Assembly: GCA_002371615.1 (NCBI GenBank)
Contig: DFGA01000006.1
Span: 94,204 to 158,203 of the forward strand
Direction of reading: 5' to 3'
From: Lachnospiraceae bacterium UBA3762
Lineage (GTDB): Bacteria > Bacillota > Clostridia > Lachnospirales > Lachnospiraceae
DNA: 64,000 bases
The position numbers were made by a program, and so were the translations under genes. Positions within the stretch are counted from its first letter, which is position 1. Every line of letters begins with the position of its first letter. The notes below the pieces were generated by a model. It was not told where the DNA came from. It was given only the letters and a program-made list of their open reading frames with translations, and ran no database searches. This document shows positions 26,200 to 35,295 of the stretch, one piece after another.

Positions 26200-27576
26200 T
26201 TATTTAGAGGTGACCGGATACTTCCCGTCGAAACATGCTTTGCAAAGCGGAAGAGCACCTGTCATACGGTCAAGGTCTTCTATGCACAAATACTCTAGTG
26301 AATCCGCTCCTATCCGTTTTCTTATCTCTTCCTTCGTATGTCCGCTCGCTATAAGCTCCGAGTTGTCCGGAACATCAGTACCGTAATAGCAGGGATGTAA
26401 AAAAGGCGGGGATGATATCCGCACATGAACTTCCCTGGCACCGAATTTTCTCATCTCGTTTATGAGATTGGCAAGGGTCGTACCTCTTACTATCGAATCG
26501 TCAATAAGCACGATACGTTTATCCTTTACAACATCTTCTATAACGCGGAGTTTGATCATTACTGCACTTGCGCGCTCCTCCTGCGTCGGTTTGATAAATG
26601 TCCTACCCACATAGCTGTTCTTGGCAAATGCAAGCTTAAACGGGATGCCCGAATACTCCGCAAAACCGGCTGCGGCCGCAAGTCCGGAATCAGGCACTCC
26701 CGTTACAACATCCGCATCTGCCGGGAATCGTGCGGCAAGTGATTTTCCCCCTTCGATGCGTGCATTGTAAACACTTATACCGTCGATCACGGAATCCAGT
26801 CTTGCAAAGTAAATATATTCAAATACACAATGTGCCAATCTTTCGGAGTTCATTATGATTTTTGATGATATTCCCTCTTCGGTTACGGATATCATCTCAC
26901 CCGGCTGCACATCCCTGACGTAATCGGCACCGACAGCGTGAAGTGCGGAACTTTCGGAAGCACATACATAAACACCGTTAACACTTCCTATACACAGCGG
27001 CTTTAATCCCCACGGGTCACGTATACATATGAGTTTTCTGGGGCTTAGTACCAGCAGCGCAAATCCTCCTTTTAGGAGCCTGCTGACATTTTCGGCCGCC
27101 TCCTCGATAGATGCCGTATGCATTCTCTCTTCGGCTATCTTGTAAGCTATGACCTCCGAGTCGGAATTGCCGGTAAAGGCCGCCCCCTCCCCAAGCAGCT
27201 CATCCCTTATTTCGCCTATGTTTATGATGTTTCCGTTATGTGCAAGAGCAACCGTCCCCTTTGCGTAATTGATAAACACAGGCTGCGCGTTTTCACGTGT
27301 GCTCCCACCGGATGTGGAATACCTTACATGACCTATTCCGATATTCCCCTTAAGCTTCCCAAGCGACGCATTATCAAATACCTCGCTTACAAGTCCCATG
27401 TCCTTGTGTGCGCATATGTTTCCTATCGGACCGCACGTATCGCATACTGCCATGCCGCAGGACTCCTGTCCCCTGTGCTGCAAAGCGGTGAGCCCGTAAT
27501 ATATATATTTTGCGGCATCTATATTGTCGCGGCTGTACACACCAAACACACCGCATTCTTCGTGGATCTTATCCAT
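26200..27576 (-). CDS. purF: Amidophosphoribosyltransferase
   Basis: A 458-residue enzyme that catalyses the first committed step of purine synthesis, making phosphoribosylamine from PRPP and glutamine. The start M-D-K-I-H-E-E-C-G-V-F-G gives the Cys nucleophile after a short propeptide; the PRPP loop V-L-I-D-D-S-I-V-R-G-T-T is clear. Cysteines in C-V-F-E-Y-I-Y-F-A-R, H-P-C-Y-Y-G and L-C-K-A-C-F-D-G match the oxygen-sensitive [4Fe-4S] type of Bacillus. An in-frame ATG at 27588 exists, but the GGAGG lies inside that extension, so 27576 is taken. It is far from other pur genes and sits with glutamine-related genes. Confidence 0.95.
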   Translation of the reverse strand: MDKIHEECGVFGVYSRDNIDAAKYIYYGLTALQHRGQESCGMAVCDTCGPIGNICAHKDMGLVSEVFDNASLGKLKGNIGIGHVRYSTSGGSTRENAQPVFINYAKGTVALAHNGNIINIGEIRDELLGEGAAFTGNSDSEVIAYKIAEERMHTASIEEAAENVSRLLKGGFALLVLSPRKLICIRDPWGLKPLCIGSVNGVYVCASESSALHAVGADYVRDVQPGEMISVTEEGISSKIIMNSERLAHCVFEYIYFARLDSVIDGISVYNARIEGGKSLAARFPADADVVTGVPDSGLAAAAGFAEYSGIPFKLAFAKNSYVGRTFIKPTQEERASAVMIKLRVIEDVVKDKRIVLIDDSIVRGTTLANLINEMRKFGAREVHVRISSPPFLHPCYYGTDVPDNSELIASGHTKEEIRKRIGADSLEYLCIEDLDRMTGALPLCKACFDGKYPVTSK

Positions 27577-27601
27577 CCAAACCTCCATGAATATGAGAAT
27601 C

Positions 27602-27636
27602 GGGAACCGTCCCCGGTTTCTAGGGGCGAACCCTTA
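27602..27636 (-). repeat. Imperfect hairpin with a GGGACGGTTC core before purF
   Basis: Between carB and purF the minus strand reads GGGTTCGCCCC, a loop, then GGGGACGGTTCCC, forming an imperfect stem without a T-run. The core GGGACGGTTC (27604-27613) also occurs at 32053-32062, in the carA upstream region. It resembles short dispersed intergenic repeats common in clostridial genomes; that identification is from memory and unproven here. Confidence 0.4.
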
Positions 27637-27650
27637 AACTGTCTCAAAGA

Positions 27651-30600
27651 TCAGATCGTGGATACCTTGACCGTCAGTTCCTCGAGTACATCAAGCAGTA
27701 CCCTTACCGTATCAAGAGATGTAAAAATCGTAACGTTATTCTCGATGGCGCAGCGCCTTATTGCGGCACCGTCCTCATAGTGGACACCGGAGAGTACCGC
27801 ACGGCTGTTGATAACATACGCGACGTTTCCCGAACGTATCGCATCAAGTATCTCTTCGCTTCCCTCTGACAGCTTCCTGCGGATACGGGTCTTAACACCG
27901 TAATCCTTGAGGTATTTTCCCGTAAGAGAGGTCGCCTCGATATTAAATCCCATATCGTAAAACCGCTTGATAAGCGGCATGCCTTCGATCTTATCTTCAT
28001 CCGCAAGCGAGACTATGACTGTTCCGTAATTTCTGATCTTAAGCCCCGATGCGATAAGAGCCTTATACATTGCCCGATGGAGCTTATCGTCATATCCTAT
28101 CGCCTCTCCCGTCGACTTCATCTCGGGTGACAGATATGAGTCCATTCCCTTTAGCTTCGAGAAGGAAAATGCGGGGACTTTAACACACCAGCGTTTACTC
28201 TCATCCGGATAAATAGAAAACAGGCCCTGTTCCTTGAGACTGACTCCCAATATGCATTTGGTCGCGATATCGGCAAGGGAATATCCCGTTGCTTTTGACA
28301 AAAACGGCACTGTTCTCGATGATCTGGGATTGACCTCGATAATATAAACTCTCTCATTCTCATCAACTATAAACTGAATATTAAAGAGTCCGACTATACC
28401 GATTCCGAGCCCAAGCTTCTTCGTATATTCCAGTATCGTGCCTTTGACACTGTCGGAAAGAGAGAAGGGCGGATACACACTTATGGAGTCTCCTGAGTGC
28501 ACGCCTGTGCGCTCCACAAGTTCCATTATTCCGGGAATGAATACACCCACTCCGTCACAGACAGCATCAACCTCAACTTCCTTGCCCTTAATATACTTAT
28601 CAACAAGTACCGGCTTGTCTTCATCTATCTCGACGGCAGTTTTAAGATAGTGTCTCATCTCCTCTTCTTTTGACACTATCTGCATAGCCCTGCCGCCGAG
28701 TACAAAACTGGGGCGTACAAGCACCGGATATCCGATATCCTTTGCCGCATTTACCCCTTCTTCAATATCCGTTACCGCAACACCTTTTGGCTGTGGAATA
28801 GACAGGTCGAGCAAAACCTTCTCAAATGCATCCCTGTTCTCCGCCCGCTCTATGGCCCCGCACCCGGTTCCTATGATTTTGACCCCGTATTCCATTAAAG
28901 GCTGTGCAAGATTGATAGCGGTCTGACCGCCGAGTATGGCGATAACACCTTCCGGCTGTTCCATTTCGATTATGTTGACGACATCCTCCGTACACAAAGG
29001 CTCAAAATAAAGCTTATCCGATGTAGTATAATCCGTTGAAACAGTCTCCGGATTATTGTTGATTATTATCGCTTCATAACCCATCTCACGAATCGTAGTA
29101 ACGGCATGAACAGTCGAATAATCAAACTCCACTCCCTGGCCTATACGTATCGGCCCGGAACCTAGTACTATGATCTTCTTCCTGTTTGTTATCACTGACT
29201 CGTTTTCAGTTTCATATGTCGAGTAAAAATACGGAACATACGATTCAAACTCGGAAGCGCATGTATCTATCATCTTGTAGACAGGACGGATGCCCGCGCT
29301 CTTTCTGAGATCGAATACCTCATGTGCTGTCATGTTCCACAGTATTCCTATCTCCCTGTCGGAAAATCCCATGCGCTTTGCCTCATATAAGACACCCGCG
29401 TCTCCGACAGCATCAGAAAGTCTCTTTTCCATCCTGACAATACCGGCAAATTTGTTGATGAAGAATATATCTATTCCGGTTATTCCGGCTATCTCCCCTT
29501 CCGGAAAATCACGGCGCAACAGTTCTGCGATGGCATATATCCTGTCATCTGTACCTATCCGTATGTAATCGGCAAGTTCAGCGTCAGGAACTGTATCAAA
29601 CTTATCAAGATGCAGATGGAATGCTCCGGCTTCAAGACTCCGTATCGCTTTGAGCAGACTCTCCTCTATGGTCCGTCCCACACTCATGACTTCGCCGGTG
29701 GCTTTCATCTGTGTTCCGAGGCTGTTGTTGGCATCGGTGAATTTGTCGAATGGGAACCTGGGCATCTTGGTCACAACATAATCCATTGAAGGCTCAAATG
29801 CCGCAACGGTATTGGAAAGCTTTATCTCTTCAAGGCGCATACCTGCCGCGATCTTCGCGGATACCCGGGCGATGGGATACCCGCTGGCCTTTGAAGCAAG
29901 AGCAGATGACCTTGACACACGGGGATTTACTTCGATCAGGTAATAGTCAAAGGAGCGCGGGTCAAGAGCAAACTGGACATTGCAGCCTCCCTCGATCTTA
30001 AGTGCGCGTATGATCTTAAGTGCACTGCTTCGCAGCATCTGATAATCCTTGTTGGTAAGAGTCTGGGAGGGACATACCACGATGGAATCCCCGGTATGGA
30101 TTCCTACCGGATCTATGTTTTCCATGTTGCAGACAGCTATCGCTGTGTCATTCGCATCCCTTATTACTTCATACTCGATTTCCTTGTATCCTCTTACACT
30201 TTTCTCCACAAGAACCTGATGGACGGGAGACAGGGCAAGGGCATTCTTCATAATCTGTCTGCACTCATCCTCATTATCGGCAAATCCCCCGCCTGTACCT
30301 CCAAGTGTAAATGCAGGACGCAGAACTACCGGATACCCTATATCTTCGGCTGCCCTTAGTCCTTCCTCCAATGATTCCGCAATCTCCGAGGGCAGCACAG
30401 GCTCCCCTATGCTCTGGCACAACTCCTTAAACTGCTCACGGTCCTCAGCCATTTCGATGCTGTCTGTATTTGTACCGAGAAGTTTTACATTGCATTCATC
30501 CAGAACCCCTTTCTTCTTAAGGGATACCGCAAGGTTCAGTCCCGTCTGACCCCCGATACCCGGGAGGATGGCATCGGGGCGCTCCATACGGATGATCTTG

Positions 30601-30824
30601 GCAATAAACTCCAATGTGAGCGGTTCCATATATATCTTGTCCGCTATAGTCTTGTCGGTCATGATCGTTGCCGGGTTTGAATTGCACAGGATAACTTCAT
30701 AACCCTCTTCTCTAAGAGCCAGGCATGCCTGTGTTCCCGCATAATCAAATTCCGCTGCCTGACCTATCACGATAGGTCCGGACCCGATCACAAGTATCTT
30801 GTTGATATCATCTCTTTTTGGCAT
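27651..30824 (-). CDS. carB: Carbamoyl-phosphate synthase, large subunit
   Basis: A 1057-residue enzyme built of two homologous ATP-grasp halves, each starting with an I-L-V-I-G-S-G-P-I-V/R-I-G-Q segment (residues about 9 and 560), followed by the C-terminal allosteric MGS-like domain. It makes carbamoyl phosphate from bicarbonate, two ATP and ammonia channelled from CarA, feeding pyrimidines and arginine. The start M-P-K-R-D-D-I-N-K at 30824 is chosen because it gives the family N-terminus; longer in-frame sequence upstream overlaps carA. It follows carA by 25 bases. Confidence 0.97.
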   Translation of the reverse strand: MPKRDDINKILVIGSGPIVIGQAAEFDYAGTQACLALREEGYEVILCNSNPATIMTDKTIADKIYMEPLTLEFIAKIIRMERPDAILPGIGGQTGLNLAVSLKKKGVLDECNVKLLGTNTDSIEMAEDREQFKELCQSIGEPVLPSEIAESLEEGLRAAEDIGYPVVLRPAFTLGGTGGGFADNEDECRQIMKNALALSPVHQVLVEKSVRGYKEIEYEVIRDANDTAIAVCNMENIDPVGIHTGDSIVVCPSQTLTNKDYQMLRSSALKIIRALKIEGGCNVQFALDPRSFDYYLIEVNPRVSRSSALASKASGYPIARVSAKIAAGMRLEEIKLSNTVAAFEPSMDYVVTKMPRFPFDKFTDANNSLGTQMKATGEVMSVGRTIEESLLKAIRSLEAGAFHLHLDKFDTVPDAELADYIRIGTDDRIYAIAELLRRDFPEGEIAGITGIDIFFINKFAGIVRMEKRLSDAVGDAGVLYEAKRMGFSDREIGILWNMTAHEVFDLRKSAGIRPVYKMIDTCASEFESYVPYFYSTYETENESVITNRKKIIVLGSGPIRIGQGVEFDYSTVHAVTTIREMGYEAIIINNNPETVSTDYTTSDKLYFEPLCTEDVVNIIEMEQPEGVIAILGGQTAINLAQPLMEYGVKIIGTGCGAIERAENRDAFEKVLLDLSIPQPKGVAVTDIEEGVNAAKDIGYPVLVRPSFVLGGRAMQIVSKEEEMRHYLKTAVEIDEDKPVLVDKYIKGKEVEVDAVCDGVGVFIPGIMELVERTGVHSGDSISVYPPFSLSDSVKGTILEYTKKLGLGIGIVGLFNIQFIVDENERVYIIEVNPRSSRTVPFLSKATGYSLADIATKCILGVSLKEQGLFSIYPDESKRWCVKVPAFSFSKLKGMDSYLSPEMKSTGEAIGYDDKLHRAMYKALIASGLKIRNYGTVIVSLADEDKIEGMPLIKRFYDMGFNIEATSLTGKYLKDYGVKTRIRRKLSEGSEEILDAIRSGNVAYVINSRAVLSGVHYEDGAAIRRCAIENNVTIFTSLDTVRVLLDVLEELTVKVSTI

Positions 30825-30849
30825 CTTTTTCCCTATCCTTGAAGTTTCA

Positions 30850-31938
30850 TTAGTCGGACAGCATCCCGAAGAACCTGTCAAACAGATATGCAGAATCACA
30901 CGGTCCGGGTGCGCTTTCCGGATGATACTGCACAGAGAACACCCTATCTTCCGTACATTCGACACCCTCAACGGTATCATCAAGCAGATTGATATGGGTA
31001 ACTTTAAGTCCTGTGTCCTTAAGACTTTCCGGCACAACCGCGTACGAATGATTTTGCGAAGTGATCTCTATCTTATCTGTCGCAAGATCTTTGACGGGGT
31101 GATTGCCTCCGCGGTGTCCGAACTTCAGCTTGTAAGTCTTTGCACCATATGCAAGGGAAATGATCTGGTGACCCAAGCATATCCCGAATATGGGAACACG
31201 TCCCTTCAGATTACCTATAGTCTCTGTCGTTTCCCTGCAGCTTTCGGGATCTCCCGGACCGTTGGATATGAATATCCCCGAAGGATCATACTGCATTATC
31301 TTATCCGATGGCGTATTCCACGGAACGACTTCTATCGTCCGGCCTGCCCTCTTAAGCATGTTCAGTATGTTCTTCTTGATGCCACAGTCGATAACAACAA
31401 CCGGCCTGCAGGAAAGTGACCCAGAGCGAAAGAATGTGTATGGTTCCTTACACGAAGCCCTGTTTACCTGATCTGTTGAAAGCTCCCTGTTCGTTAGGGT
31501 TCCAGCCGCCTCCTCATTATCTGATGCCGCATCCGTTATGATCGCCTTCATGCTTCCCGCGTTCCTTATATGTCTTGTAAGCATTCTTGTATCGATACCA
31601 TATACTCCTGCTATGTTGTTCTTCTTCATGACTTCTTCGAGGGTACCCATGCTTCTGAAATTGGAAGGCTGTCCGCAAATTTCCCTTACTATCATAGCCG
31701 ACATCATGGGGGAGTCGGATTCATAATCATCCGCACATATCCCATAGTTTCCGATAAGCGGATACGTCATAACAACAGCCTGATCCGTATATGACCGGTC
31801 AGACAGGATTTCCTGATATCCTACCATTGAAGTATTAAAAACTATCTCCGCCACCTTTTCTTCCCGGCTTCCGAATCCGTACCCTTCAAATACGCTTCCG
31901 TCTTCAAGTATTATCTTTCTGTCAAAGTTTTTATTCAT
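30850..31938 (-). CDS. carA: Carbamoyl-phosphate synthase, small subunit
   Basis: A 362-residue class I glutamine amidotransferase. The N-terminal CarA domain begins K-I-I-L-E-D-G-S-V-F-E-G-Y-G-F-G; the amidotransferase domain has the nucleophile in F-G-I-C-L-G-H-Q and a C-terminal H-P-E. It supplies ammonia to CarB. The start at 31938 gives the normal family N-terminus; the ribosome site is weak, and an in-frame ATG at 31971 would add 11 residues and reach toward the leader hairpin. It is the first gene of the nitrogen block and is preceded by a hairpin of the same family as those before glnN and amt. Confidence 0.95.
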   Translation of the reverse strand: MNKNFDRKIILEDGSVFEGYGFGSREEKVAEIVFNTSMVGYQEILSDRSYTDQAVVMTYPLIGNYGICADDYESDSPMMSAMIVREICGQPSNFRSMGTLEEVMKKNNIAGVYGIDTRMLTRHIRNAGSMKAIITDAASDNEEAAGTLTNRELSTDQVNRASCKEPYTFFRSGSLSCRPVVVIDCGIKKNILNMLKRAGRTIEVVPWNTPSDKIMQYDPSGIFISNGPGDPESCRETTETIGNLKGRVPIFGICLGHQIISLAYGAKTYKLKFGHRGGNHPVKDLATDKIEITSQNHSYAVVPESLKDTGLKVTHINLLDDTVEGVECTEDRVFSVQYHPESAPGPCDSAYLFDRFFGMLSD

Positions 31939-31975
31939 CTGTATATCCCATAAACATGCACATGCACACAACGAA

Positions 31976-32011
31976 AAAGGCGCCCCGGAATTAATCCGAA
32001 GCGCCTTTGCT
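31976..32011 (-). terminator. Nitrogen-leader hairpin, carA copy
   Basis: A perfect 14-base stem (with G-U pairs) and a 5-base loop at 31976-32008, followed by TTTTTCGTT on the minus strand. The 5' end AGCAAAGGCGCT (32000-32011) is identical to the glnN copy. It lies between the predicted carA start of transcription and the carA start codon. It may end transcripts of the anti-sigma gene as well. Confidence 0.8.
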
Positions 32012-32021
32012 TCCGCGTATG

Positions 32022-32050
32022 AGTTTATTACCGATTCCCAATCGTGTCAA
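32022..32050 (-). promoter_or_regulatory. Sigma-A promoter of carAB
   Basis: TTGACA (32045-32050), 17-base spacer, TAAACT (32022-32027) on the minus strand. A second TTGACA at 32067-32072 is separated from the first by AAAAAGAACCGTCCCTC; this stretch contains the GGGACGGTTC core (other strand) also seen before purF. Confidence 0.6.
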
Positions 32051-32073
32051 GAGGGACGGTTCTTTTTGTCAAC

Positions 32074-32901
32074 CTATCGGGGAACAGTAAATTCGGCTGT
32101 GCCTGTTTCCATCTCAATCCTGTATTCACCCGGCTTAAGAGCAAGCGAAGTAAGGTCGAGCACGAGGGGCTCGTCTGTTAATTCTATTTGCTCCGTAATA
32201 TCCTTCAGACTTCCTTTGGCTACGGGTTCTGCAGATTGTGGGGCATTTGTGTCAAATATCGCATATTTGACTTCATCAAGCGATCCATGAATAAACTCGG
32301 CGGTATCTATTATCAACATACCGTTTTCATATACTGCAGCCGGTGAAGGTACAGCCTCTTCCGCCTCTGCTTCTGCCTCCGCAGCCTCTGCTTCTGCCTC
32401 CGCAGTTTCTCCCGCTGCATTTACCGTGTAGGTCTGCCGGTCTTTGTTTGAATCTGTTCCGGCAGCAAGCGTTTCATCGGACATTGCGGGCATTTCCTCT
32501 TCTGAATTCTCCTGAGCAAGTTCGGGAACAGCTTCAGCTGCCGATTCATTTGACGGTTCCTCTTCGGCAGCCGGTGCTGCTTCATCCATAGCCTCCGCCT
32601 CCGCAGTTGCCTCTGCGTTATCTGCGGGCGCCTCTGAAGTTGCCGCAGGCTGAGTACTGCCTGTCCTAAGGATTGCGGGAACTGCTACTCCGAGTATCAG
32701 CAGCACTGCTGCGACGGACGGAAGTGCGACCCATATGAATTTGCGTGTTCTCAAGGTTCTGCGTCTGCTGCTAATATCCGTGATGCTGCTACCTGAAACC
32801 GAATTCTCAGCGCCTTCCCGTGAATGCAGTTCGTATGCCGCTTCGTCTATATATTCCGGATCGATATTTGAGATCGCATTAAAAATATCATTTCCGCTCA
32901 C
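32074..32901 (-). CDS. Putative anti-sigma factor of the ECF sigma factor upstream
   Basis: A 275-residue single-pass membrane protein. Residues 1 to about 50 are cytoplasmic and bind, by analogy, the sigma factor; a membrane segment (about 56-80, W-V-A-L-P-S-V-A-A-V-L-L-I-L-G) follows; then a long Ala/Glu-rich linker (about 85-195) and a small C-terminal beta-rich domain. No zinc-finger HxxxCxxC is visible, so it is not a classical ZAS protein. It overlaps the sigma gene by 4 bases, the usual arrangement for a sigma/anti-sigma pair. The linker contains a 21-base tandem repeat at DNA level. The role is inferred mainly from position and topology. Confidence 0.6.
   Translation of the reverse strand: MSGNDIFNAISNIDPEYIDEAAYELHSREGAENSVSGSSITDISSRRRTLRTRKFIWVALPSVAAVLLILGVAVPAILRTGSTQPAATSEAPADNAEATAEAEAMDEAAPAAEEEPSNESAAEAVPELAQENSEEEMPAMSDETLAAGTDSNKDRQTYTVNAAGETAEAEAEAAEAEAEAEEAVPSPAAVYENGMLIIDTAEFIHGSLDEVKYAIFDTNAPQSAEPVAKGSLKDITEQIELTDEPLVLDLTSLALKPGEYRIEMETGTAEFTVPR
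32364..32405. repeat. Two tandem copies of a 21-base unit in the anti-sigma linker
   Basis: The unit starting CCTCTGCTTCTGCCTCCGCA is repeated exactly twice (32364-32384, 32385-32405) on the plus strand and encodes Ala-Glu repeats on the minus strand. Being in frame, it changes only the linker length. Confidence 0.9.
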
Positions 32902-33455
32902 GTCTCGTAACCCTCCTTCTCGAGGTGTTCCTTAAGCTTCTGACGTATTCTGAAAAGTTGTGATTTTACGGCCGACTCCGACATTGAATACGCATCCGCT
33001 ATCTGCGCGAGGGAGTCTACGTAGAAATACCGCCTGACAAAGATCATACGGCTCTGTTTCTCGAGTCCTGACAAAAAGGTGTTAATATGCTGTGACAGAA
33101 GTGCCTCATCAACGGATGCTTCCGTATTCTCGGCTCCTGCCATATCAAGAAGTTCATCAAGCGCGAGAGCGACTTCTCCCGCCCCGCGCTTTAATGAATG
33201 ACTTTTTCTGTAAAGATCAAGTGCATGATTGCGGGTTATCGCTGCCAGAAAAGGAGCCAGAAGGTTCGGGCGCTCTTCGGGCATACTGTTCCATGCCGAC
33301 ATATATGTGTCATTTACACATTCTTCGGAATCCTCGGTATTAGCTACAATATTCATTGCGATCTTCAGACAGTACCTGCCGTATTTGCTTCTTGTCTCTG
33401 ATATCGCATTTTCGCTTCTGGCCCAGTAAAGGTCTACAATCTCCCGATCCTGCAT
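32898..33455 (-). CDS. ECF-family RNA polymerase sigma factor
   Basis: A 185-residue sigma-70 family protein with region 2 (about 10-80, S-K-Y-G-R-Y-C-L-K-I-A-M-N-I-V and D-T-Y-M-S-A-W-N) and region 4 (about 125-180, V-R-R-Y-F-Y-V-D-S-L-A-Q-I-A and S-E-S-A-V-K-S-Q-L-F-R). It lacks regions 1.1 and 3, as ECF factors do. It lies 6 bases after the VWA lipoprotein gene and overlaps the putative anti-sigma gene by 4 bases. An ECF-type promoter before the VWA gene suggests that it controls its own operon. Confidence 0.9.
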   Translation of the reverse strand: MQDREIVDLYWARSENAISETRSKYGRYCLKIAMNIVANTEDSEECVNDTYMSAWNSMPEERPNLLAPFLAAITRNHALDLYRKSHSLKRGAGEVALALDELLDMAGAENTEASVDEALLSQHINTFLSGLEKQSRMIFVRRYFYVDSLAQIADAYSMSESAVKSQLFRIRQKLKEHLEKEGYET

Positions 33456-33461
33456 CTGATA

Positions 33462-35219
33462 TCACAACTGATTAATAAGCTGTGCAAACTCCTCTTTGTA
33501 TTCATCGTCCAGATCAAGCTTTGCAAGCTGCCCTGAAACCTTCTCGATGGTCATATTGCCTGTGTAGTCACTGCCGTTAAGTATCATACCGCACTCGGCA
33601 ACGTATGCTGCAAACAGTGTATCATAATCGGGGCTGGACGTATAGCAGTCTTTGCTTATCGGGAAAGTCATAAGTTTTGACTCATCCTCTTCGGGTTCTT
33701 TGTAGCGGACGCTTACAAGCATCCACTCGTTGCTGTCCTCTCCGATATCGCTAAGCTTCGTCTTCTGATAGCGAAGCTCCTCATCATCACTGTTTCTGTA
33801 GTCGTTAAGCTTTATCTCGTACATAACCGTTACTTCATGTCCGCTTCCTATCTCTCCGCCGTCCTTTGTATCATCGTTAAAATCCTTTGCAGACATCTGA
33901 CGGTTCTCATAACCTACCTGGCGGTACTCGGAAACATATTTGGGATTGAATTCTATCTGGAACTTAACATCCTTGGCTACCGTAAAGAGTGTTGAGTTGA
34001 ACTCATCAACAAGTACCTTTTTTGCCTCTGACAGACAGTCTATGTATGAATAGTTACCGTTTCCTTTGTCTGCAAGAGTCTCAAGTGTTGCTTCATTGTA
34101 GTTACCTGTTCCGAAACCAAGGACAGACAAGAACACGCCGTCCTCTTTTTTCTTTGAAATAAGCTCTTCAAGTTCCTCTTCGGATGTGATCCCTACATTA
34201 AGGTCTCCGTCCGTTGCCATGATAACTCTGTTGTTTCCGCCCTTGATGAAGTACTTCTGGGCAAGCTTATATGCTGTTTTGATCCCGTCTCCGCCGTTTG
34301 TTGAACCGGATGCTTCAAGAGAGTTGATGGCTCTTTTAAGCTTTGAGTGCTCGTTGCCGCGTACTCCCGAAATAACAACGTCCGATGATGAAGCATATGT
34401 AACTATCGATACACGGTCATTCTTATCAAGGTCATCTATGAGCATGTCAAATCCCATCTGAAGAAGGGGAAGCTTGTCATAGTTTTTCATGGAACCGGAT
34501 ACATCTACAAGAAATACTATGTTTGAAGGGATATCCCTGGTATCGCTTAACTCTCTTGCCTTAATTCCGAGAGTAACGAGCTTATTCTCATCGTTCCAGG
34601 GACAGTCGATTATCTGTGCATTTACGGCAAATGCGTCCCTCTTCCCGGGGCCTTTGTAACCGTAATCGAAATAATTGATAAGTTCCTCGGTACGGATCGA
34701 GCCGGCAGGAATGTCATAAAGAGTACATCCGTCGTTAATCATTCTTCGAAGATTGGAATAGCTTGCCGTGTCGACATCTGCCGCAAAGGTTGAAAGCGGG
34801 GCGGATACTGCATCCTTAAATGAATTCTCCGATACAGCCCTGTATGTTTCACCGTTGCTGTAATAATTTCCGTTGTAGTTTCCCGGACACAGGGTAGACT
34901 CTCTTGCCGCCTCATCATAACTGAATCCTTCGGTCTGCACGGGATATTCTGCGGTACAGGATTCTTCCGTATATTCTTCAGCATATGAAGCTTCCGAAAT
35001 CTCATTGTACTCCGGTTCGACATATGCCGGACTTTCCGCTGTACATACATCTTCCGTGCGTTCAGGCTCCACATATTCCGCTTCCGTATACTCCGGTTCC
35101 GTATACTCCTCTTTGGCGGATGACGCCTGTGGAGCCTGTGTGATTGCAATACCGCACCCTGTAAGATTTGATGTTACAATTGCTGCTGCAATTAATGTTG
35201 AAATGATCTGCTTTTTCAT
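33462..35219 (-). CDS. VWA-domain lipoprotein (YfbK-like)
   Basis: A 585-residue secreted lipoprotein: signal peptide with lipobox L-T-G-C (Cys22), then a low-complexity Glu/Tyr/Pro stretch of repeated E-Y-x-E-P-E units (about 37-95), a vWF_A N-terminal segment (F-A-A-D-V-D-T-A-S-Y-S-N), the von Willebrand A domain with MIDAS D-V-S-G-S (239-243), later T-D-G-D, and a C-terminal DUF3520-like region. YfbK-type proteins occur next to ECF sigma factors in many bacteria; their function is unknown, possibly binding an envelope ligand. It is first in a three-gene operon with sigma and anti-sigma genes, preceded by CGGAGG. Confidence 0.88.
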   Translation of the reverse strand: MKKQIISTLIAAAIVTSNLTGCGIAITQAPQASSAKEEYTEPEYTEAEYVEPERTEDVCTAESPAYVEPEYNEISEASYAEEYTEESCTAEYPVQTEGFSYDEAARESTLCPGNYNGNYYSNGETYRAVSENSFKDAVSAPLSTFAADVDTASYSNLRRMINDGCTLYDIPAGSIRTEELINYFDYGYKGPGKRDAFAVNAQIIDCPWNDENKLVTLGIKARELSDTRDIPSNIVFLVDVSGSMKNYDKLPLLQMGFDMLIDDLDKNDRVSIVTYASSSDVVISGVRGNEHSKLKRAINSLEASGSTNGGDGIKTAYKLAQKYFIKGGNNRVIMATDGDLNVGITSEEELEELISKKKEDGVFLSVLGFGTGNYNEATLETLADKGNGNYSYIDCLSEAKKVLVDEFNSTLFTVAKDVKFQIEFNPKYVSEYRQVGYENRQMSAKDFNDDTKDGGEIGSGHEVTVMYEIKLNDYRNSDDEELRYQKTKLSDIGEDSNEWMLVSVRYKEPEEDESKLMTFPISKDCYTSSPDYDTLFAAYVAECGMILNGSDYTGNMTIEKVSGQLAKLDLDDEYKEEFAQLINQL

Positions 35220-35295
35220 AACCGATTCCTCCGTTTAATAAATGTTGTGTGTTTTGCGTTTTAGTAAGCATCTTTTTGACGCCTTCACTTTAATA

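Noticed and set aside
30825..31037. CarB N-terminal extension of 71 codons
   Set aside because: It lies within carA in another frame, and the family N-terminus begins at the ATG at 30824.
32364..32405. CRISPR-like or satellite repeat
   Set aside because: Only two exact 21-base copies in frame within a coding linker; there are no spacers.
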